DNA of 64,000 nucleotides from Rodentibacter myodis (GTDB lineage Bacteria > Pseudomonadota > Gammaproteobacteria > Enterobacterales > Pasteurellaceae). The DNA is taken from NCBI RefSeq assembly GCF_001999305.1, contig NZ_MLHQ01000008.1:62001-126000 (forward strand), in the 5' to 3' direction. Each line of letters opens with the position of its first letter. Position 1 is the first letter of the stretch. This document shows positions 59,412 to 64,000 of the stretch, one piece after another. The notes under the pieces are model-generated. The model saw only the letters and a list, made by a program, of their open reading frames with translations, did not search any database and was not told the DNA's origin. The position numbers and the translations under genes are program-made.

Positions 59412-59487
59412 TGGTGGGTCGTGAAGGATTCGAACCTTCGACCAACGGATTAAAAGTCCGCTGCTCTACCGACTGAGCTAACGACCC
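59412..59487 (-). tRNA. tRNA-Lys (UUU), ICE junction
   Basis: Complete 76-nt cloverleaf on the minus strand with anticodon TTT, GGTTCGAATCC T-arm and encoded CCA. The ICE begins directly at its 3' end, as with PAPI-1-type elements, so the last bases (about 59412-59430) should be one attachment site. No second copy occurs in the window. Confidence 0.95.
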
Positions 59488-59536
59488 AAGTATAGGATTT
59501 TAAAGGAGTTTTTTTACAAATTGAGACTTTGTAAAA

Positions 59537-59623
59537 TGGTGCCCGAAGCCAGACTTGAACTGGCACGCCTCGAAAGGCGAGGGATTTTAAATCCCTTGTG
59601 TCTACCGATTCCACCACTCGGGC
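59537..59623 (-). tRNA. tRNA-Leu (UAA)
   Basis: 87-nt type II tRNA with a long variable arm (CTCGCCTTTCGAGG), anticodon TAA in ATTTAAAAT, acceptor GCCCGAG/CTTCGGGC and encoded CCA. Middle gene of the cluster. Confidence 0.94.
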
Positions 59624-59627
59624 AAAT

Positions 59628-59703
<76 letters not shown>

Positions 59704-59730
59704 GCTTGCTGTTGCGAAACAACGCGACGT

Positions 59731-59758
59731 ATTCTACTGATTTATAAAATGCTGTCAA
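59731..59758 (-). promoter_or_regulatory. Promoter of the tRNA operon
   Basis: On the minus strand TTGACA, 16 bases, then TAGAAT, followed by a G/C-rich discriminator (CGTCGCG) typical of stringently controlled stable-RNA promoters. About 28 bases upstream of tRNA-Gly. Confidence 0.85.
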
Positions 59759-59850
59759 ACAAAAATCATAAAAATTTATTTGATTGCTTAAAAATAACCC
59801 AAAAATAAAAAATGCGATCAAAACTGACCGCACTTTTATATGATTTAAAA

Positions 59851-60735
59851 TTATTTTGGTGCTTGCATAAAACGGAAGAAATCACTATCCGGTTTTAAAA
59901 TCATCATATTGTCCGAATTTGCAAAGCTCGCTTCATAGGCTTTTAAACTGCGCACAAAACTAAAAAATTGAGGGTTTTGAGAAAACGCATCGGAATAAAG
60001 TTTTGCCGCAGTTGCATCGCCCGAACCCCGTAATTCTTGTGCCGTTTTATTCGCATTGGCAAGAATTAATGTTACTTTACGATCAACATCTGCCTGAATA
60101 AATGCAGCTTTTTCTTTACCTTGCGAACGGTGTTCACGTGCGACTGCATCACGTTCTGCCCGCATACGTTGGTAAATGGAAGAAGAAACCTCATCGGGTA
60201 AATTAATTTGTTTCACACGAACATCAATCACTTCAATACCTAATTCCGCCGTGCTGTCTTGTCCTGAATTTAATGCTTTCTTCGCCCCTTCCATTAATTC
60301 ACCACGCGTTCCCGACACAATATCTTTGATCGTGCGTGTACCAATTTCGGAACGCAAACGGTCATTCACTTTACGGCTGAGCAGGCTTGCAGCTTGGTTA
60401 TAATCGCCACCGCCGGTTGAAGTATAAAAACGACCAAAATCACTGATTTTCCATTTCACATAAGAATCCACCAGAAGGTCTTTTTTCTCTACGGTAACAA
60501 AGCGTGTAGCCGAGCCGTCTAAAGTACGAATACGCGCGTCCAATACTTTCATTGTATCAATCATCGGCATTTTGAAATGCAACCCCGGCTCATAAACCAC
60601 CACTTTGTTATCGGCGTCACGTTGCACTTTGTTAAAACGCAACATAATGCCACGCGTTCCTTCCGTTACGACCACGACACTGGAATAAATCACTGCCACG
60701 AGAACAAAAATAATTGGTAATAAAAATTTACGCAT
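59851..60735 (-). CDS. hflC: HflC, FtsH modulator
   Basis: A 294-aa membrane protein with one N-terminal anchor (FLLPIIFVLVAVIYSSVVVV) and a band-7/SPFH domain (TEGTRGIMLRFNKVQRDADN, YEPGLHFKMPMIDTMKVLDA, EVIDVRVKQINLPDEVSSSI-YQRM). With HflK it encloses FtsH and limits its proteolysis. Coupled to hflK by a one-base TAATG overlap. Confidence 0.95.
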   Translation of the reverse strand: MRKFLLPIIFVLVAVIYSSVVVVTEGTRGIMLRFNKVQRDADNKVVVYEPGLHFKMPMIDTMKVLDARIRTLDGSATRFVTVEKKDLLVDSYVKWKISDFGRFYTSTGGGDYNQAASLLSRKVNDRLRSEIGTRTIKDIVSGTRGELMEGAKKALNSGQDSTAELGIEVIDVRVKQINLPDEVSSSIYQRMRAERDAVAREHRSQGKEKAAFIQADVDRKVTLILANANKTAQELRGSGDATAAKLYSDAFSQNPQFFSFVRSLKAYEASFANSDNMMILKPDSDFFRFMQAPK

Positions 60736-61949
60736 TAGTTAAATCTCCCTTGGCGAACCGGTTCTACTGTTGTTGGTTGAGTGTGGGATTGTGCTTCCTG
60801 TGGGGATAAAACAGGGGCGGAATTGACCGCACTTTGTGCTTTAGCTGCTGCTTTTTTCCCCATAATCTGCTCGAGCGGTAACACCGTTAAGTTATTACCA
60901 TTATTGCCATCCAACATAACTTTTGGTGTATTTGCCATCACTTTTTCCATCGTTTGAATGTATAAACGTTCACGCAATAAATCCGGCGCGGCTTTAAATT
61001 CCGGCAATAGACGTTGTAAACGCTCTACTTCCCCTTGTGCATCCAACACAATTCGTTCTTTATAAGCAGTCGCTTCCTCAATAATGCGTTGTGCATCCCC
61101 CCGTGCAATCGGCTCTTTCTCACGGGCATAGGCTTCTGCCTCACGAATAAAACGTTGCTCGTCTTCTTGCGCTTTAATGGCATCGTCAAAGGCGTCTTTC
61201 ACTTCTTCCGGCGGACGGGCAGATTGGAAATTCACATCAATGACTTCAATCCCCATATCATAAGGCTTGATAATTTCATTCAATGCTTTCCACGTATTTT
61301 CACGCACCACCGCACGACCGGTTGTTAAAATATCATTCATTGTCATATGACCAATCACATAGCGCAATGCACTGTCCGTAGCTTGATTCAAACTATCATC
61401 GGCATTTGTAACACTAAAGCGATATTTCGCCGGATCTTGCACACGATATTGCACGGTCATTTCAACCTTCACCATATTTTCATCTTGGGTTAACATCGCC
61501 CCTTGGGTTTTCAGCTCTTTCACTCGTTCCACATTCACCGGTAAAACTTTATCTACAAAAGTAGGCTTCCAGTTTAAGCCCGGTTGAACAATGGAATGTA
61601 ATTCACCAAAACGCAAAACCACACCACGTTCCGCTTCTTTTATGGTGTAAAAACCGCTTGCTCCCCAAATAATTGCGCCTAAGGCAATCGCAATAGGTAA
61701 GGCTTTGCCAAAATTAATTGGTGTTGTCGGCGTATTGTTTGAACTGCCCTGATTTTGACCCTTCTTTTTACCGTTCCCACCGAGTTTTTTCAGCAAATTA
61801 TTGAAGATTTCTTCAATATCCGGTGGCGATTGTTCTTGATTACCGCGATGTTGATTTGAACCCCATCCGTTATTTGATGCGTCAGGTTTTTGTTCATTGT
61901 TCTGTCCCGGCTTACCCCAAGGATCCTGTCCTGAACCATTCTGTGACAT
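60735..61949 (-). CDS. hflK: HflK, FtsH modulator
   Basis: A 404-aa protein. A Gly/Asn-rich cytoplasmic start (MSQNGSGQDPWGKPGQNNEQ) leads to a membrane segment (ALPIAIALGAIIWGASGFYT) and SPFH domain (AERGVVLRFGELHSIVQPGL, IEVIDVNFQSARPPEEVKDA-FDDAIKAQED). Slightly shorter than E. coli HflK. First gene of hflKC. Confidence 0.95.
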   Translation of the reverse strand: MSQNGSGQDPWGKPGQNNEQKPDASNNGWGSNQHRGNQEQSPPDIEEIFNNLLKKLGGNGKKKGQNQGSSNNTPTTPINFGKALPIAIALGAIIWGASGFYTIKEAERGVVLRFGELHSIVQPGLNWKPTFVDKVLPVNVERVKELKTQGAMLTQDENMVKVEMTVQYRVQDPAKYRFSVTNADDSLNQATDSALRYVIGHMTMNDILTTGRAVVRENTWKALNEIIKPYDMGIEVIDVNFQSARPPEEVKDAFDDAIKAQEDEQRFIREAEAYAREKEPIARGDAQRIIEEATAYKERIVLDAQGEVERLQRLLPEFKAAPDLLRERLYIQTMEKVMANTPKVMLDGNNGNNLTVLPLEQIMGKKAAAKAQSAVNSAPVLSPQEAQSHTQPTTVEPVRQGRFN

Positions 61950-62060
61950 ATCGTTCTCCGTTTGTAAAAAAATTGTGACGAGTTTAGCGAAATAATGGGG
62001 ATTCGTCCATTAAAATGCAAGGCAATAAAAATCCTTGCGCAATTTCAAGGATTTTTGTGT

Positions 62061-62765
62061 TTAATTCACTTGATAACGAATCAGATGCCTAAGTGTTTTT
62101 TGTTCCAACCTGTCCCCATTCCATTGAAAAAAGTGCGGTCGATTTTGAACCGAATTGACAAATGCAGCAAAATAAAAAGGCAATTCATCGGTAAAAATTA
62201 ATTCCCCTTGTGGACAATAATCCGAAAAAATTTTGTATTCATTGGGTAGATGACGTACTTCCGACAATTTCACAATGCCTACCCCCTGCGATTTCAATAC
62301 AGCTTCACGCAAACACCAACAACGATAAAAAGCATTTTCGGCAGGTTGTCGTGTAAACCAATTCACTTCATCATCAGGTGCGAAATATTCCATTAATGCA
62401 AGAAAATTCCGTTTTTTAGGCAATTCAATGTCAATACCGACCGCACTTTGGTTATCCTCTTGAACATTCAACAACACTGCCACCCAGTCACCGGAATGGC
62501 TGATGTTAAAATCAATCGTTTCGTTGCGAAAATAAGGTCGCCCACTTTCTGTATGCTGAATTTGCCCTAAAAGTGCGGTTGATTTTCTTGCCATTTTTAA
62601 CAATTCCCATAACAAAAAGTGAGCCAATCTGCGACATTGATGACGTTGTTTCACGCGGAAATTTTCAGAAGGTGCCGCAGAGAGGTTTTCAGGAACGAAT
62701 TCCAAAGGAATCTCATTGAACGCAAAAGGTTGCCAAATGTTGGCGTAAGCAATAAAAGTTGGCAT
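62061..62765 (-). CDS. 4'-phosphopantetheinyl transferase superfamily protein
   Basis: A 234-aa Sfp/AcpT-type enzyme that would attach phosphopantetheine to carrier proteins. Motifs: FNISHSGDWVAV, AVGIDIELPKKRNF (Mg-binding GIDIE) and FYRCWCLREAVLKSQGVGI (W-x-x-(K/R)EA-x-x-K). The usual Lys of WxxKEA is Arg. Lies on the chromosome between hflK and thrC; independent of the ICE. Confidence 0.85.
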   Translation of the reverse strand: MPTFIAYANIWQPFAFNEIPLEFVPENLSAAPSENFRVKQRHQCRRLAHFLLWELLKMARKSTALLGQIQHTESGRPYFRNETIDFNISHSGDWVAVLLNVQEDNQSAVGIDIELPKKRNFLALMEYFAPDDEVNWFTRQPAENAFYRCWCLREAVLKSQGVGIVKLSEVRHLPNEYKIFSDYCPQGELIFTDELPFYFAAFVNSVQNRPHFFQWNGDRLEQKTLRHLIRYQVN

Positions 62766-62801
62766 AAAAACACATCGAAAAGCAATAATCTCTAGAAAAG
62801 G

Positions 62802-62830
62802 AAAAGTGCGGCAAAATCAACCGCACTTTT
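62802..62830 (-). terminator. Uptake-sequence inverted pair between thrC and PPTase gene
   Basis: AAAAGTGCGG / CCGCACTTTT with a 9-base loop and T-rich end. It lies 128 bases beyond the thrC stop and 37 bases before the PPTase start, so it may end thrC transcription. Confidence 0.7.
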
Positions 62831-62957
62831 TATCATTTCCAGCATTATACCGCCATTGCACAATAAATAACGCTTAATGAAATAAACTAATACGGAGGTA
62901 AAATATTTGTATTTATGCGGAGCAGGTTATTTTTGTACGTTGGCTACATAACACCGA

Positions 62958-64000
62958 TTATTTCAACAAATAAGCACGTAATTGGGCAAAATCATTATCC
63001 ATTTCATCAGAAAGCAATGGCAGTTTATTATGTTTATCCAACGCTTCCGGAAGTGGCAACTCAAGATCCAAAATACGTTCAACAGATTCTTTAAATTTTG
63101 CCGGATGTGCCGTGCAAAGGAAGATACCGGTTTCATCTGCTTTAAGTTGATCTTTCAACACTTGATATGCAATCGCACCGTGTGGCTCACAAATATAACC
63201 TTTGGCTTGCATTGCTTTTAACGTTGTTTCCGTTTGTGCATCGGTCAGCATTCCCGCCCCTAACTCCGCTAAACGCCAGCCATTACGTTTGAATAACTCT
63301 TCTACCCGAGGCCAGTTGTTTGGACGACTCACATCCATTGCATTAGAAAGGGTTGCAACAGTCGCTTTCGGCGCCCAATTACCGGATTGTAAATAACGAG
63401 GTACAGTATCGTTGGCGTTTGTTGAGGCAATAAAACGTTTAATAGGTAAGCCTAAAGTTTTCGCAATTAATCCTGCCGTTAAGTTGCCAAAGTTACCGCT
63501 TGGTACGGAAACCACCACATTATCACGTTTTTCTTTTGGCAACTGTGCCACTGCTTCAAAGTAATAACAAATTTGGGCGAATAAACGGCTGATATTAATG
63601 GAATTTGCCGAATTTAATCCAATAGCCTCACGCAATTCGGCATCATCAAAGGCTTGTTTAACCAATGCTTGGCAAGCATCAAAATCACCGTTAATGGCTA
63701 CGGTGCGAATATTTCCACCGAGGGTGCAGAATAATTTTTCTTGTAATGGGCTGATTTTTCCTTTCGGGTATAAAATCACCACATTAATATTTTCTAAACC
63801 ATAAAATGCGTGTGCCACCGCCGCCCCAGTATCACCGGAAGTGGCAGTTAAAATAGTAATTTTGCCATCACCACGCACTGCAGCCAGTGCTTGCGCCATA
63901 AAGCGACCACCAAAATCCTTGAAAGCTAATGTTGGACCATGGAAAAGCTCAAGAGCATAAATGTTGTCTTCCACTTTCTTTAAAGGTGCTGGAAAGGTGA
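62958..64000 (-). CDS. thrC: Threonine synthase, C-terminal part (cut by window end)
   Basis: The frame is open to the right edge (TFPAPLKKVEDNIYALELFH at the cut). PLP-binding Lys in GPTLAFKDFGGRFMAQAL; also TILTATSGDTGAAVAHAF and VSVPSGNFGNLTAGLIAKTL (phosphate and PLP contacts). Converts O-phosphohomoserine to threonine. About 347 of the usual 425 residues are visible; the first 75-80 lie beyond the window. Confidence 0.95.
   Translation of the reverse strand, partial: TFPAPLKKVEDNIYALELFHGPTLAFKDFGGRFMAQALAAVRGDGKITILTATSGDTGAAVAHAFYGLENINVVILYPKGKISPLQEKLFCTLGGNIRTVAINGDFDACQALVKQAFDDAELREAIGLNSANSINISRLFAQICYYFEAVAQLPKEKRDNVVVSVPSGNFGNLTAGLIAKTLGLPIKRFIASTNANDTVPRYLQSGNWAPKATVATLSNAMDVSRPNNWPRVEELFKRNGWRLAELGAGMLTDAQTETTLKAMQAKGYICEPHGAIAYQVLKDQLKADETGIFLCTAHPAKFKESVERILDLELPLPEALDKHNKLPLLSDEMDNDFAQLRAYLLK

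Noticed and set aside
59412-59430. Search for the second attachment site (repeat of the tRNA-Lys 3' end) in the left part
   Set aside because: No copy of the TTCGAATCCTTCACGACCC stretch was found in the window; the other end must lie outside or be degenerate.

Overview
The window looks like Pasteurellaceae DNA, most likely Haemophilus (influenzae/parainfluenzae/haemolyticus group). The Haemophilus DNA-uptake core AAGTGCGGT occurs dozens of times, often as inverted pairs acting as terminators. The right-hand chromosomal genes (hflC, hflK, a phosphopantetheinyl transferase, thrC) fit that family. The species cannot be fixed from the sequence alone.

About 12,000-59,400 is most of an integrative conjugative element (ICE) of the ICEHin1056 / PFGI-1 / SPI-7 type with a GI-type type IV secretion system. 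It abuts the 3' end of a tRNA-Lys gene at 59,412. From that end, on the minus strand, come the maintenance and replication genes: parA, dnaB, a large PFGI-1-class parB, DUF2857, an STY4528-type replication protein, TIGR03761, DUF3158, ssb, topB and an STY4534-type protein. An accessory block (VapD-like, DUF3560 and small proteins) follows, then traX, pilL and the transfer operon from TIGR03759 through traD and the TraC-like ATPase to a TraG-N protein. TIGR03757-TIGR03756-TIGR03755 are divergent, on the plus strand at 16,946-20,382. A second accessory block (12,072-16,562, minus) holds a methylase-like protein, DUF29, a frameshifted ardC, small proteins and a RelE-type toxin-antitoxin pair. No relaxase or integrase is present; they should lie left of the window if the element is intact.

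About 1-12,000 is worn cargo. It has two toxin-antitoxin loci (one broken), a frameshifted rdgC, a broken P-loop protein with a G9 tract, remnants of a transposase, a flavoprotein and a LysR regulator, a RhuM gene, and an intact ATPase-subtilase pair resembling the IetAS anti-phage module.

The most striking unexplained feature is a family of about ten structured 5' leaders in front of the small accessory genes (12,834-16,203 and 41,564-44,885). Each carries an upstream copy of the complement of its own ribosome-binding site. The RBS sequence differs from gene to gene and the upstream strand changes with it. A further segment resembling the RBS can compete for the same strand. This looks like a mobile, gene-specific translational switch. 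Two pilus/transfer genes (pilL and TIGR03759) have a simpler version that closes the start codon. Also notable are six 40-bp tandem repeats with co-varying palindromes beside the replication gene, five 17-bp palindromes inside that gene (as in lambda O), a TIGR03755-lysozyme fusion, and a membrane protein with an FtsH-like zinc-protease motif but no ATPase.

At 59,412-64,000 is ordinary chromosome: a Lys-Leu-Gly tRNA cluster with a strong promoter, the hflKC operon, a PPTase gene and the 3' part of thrC.
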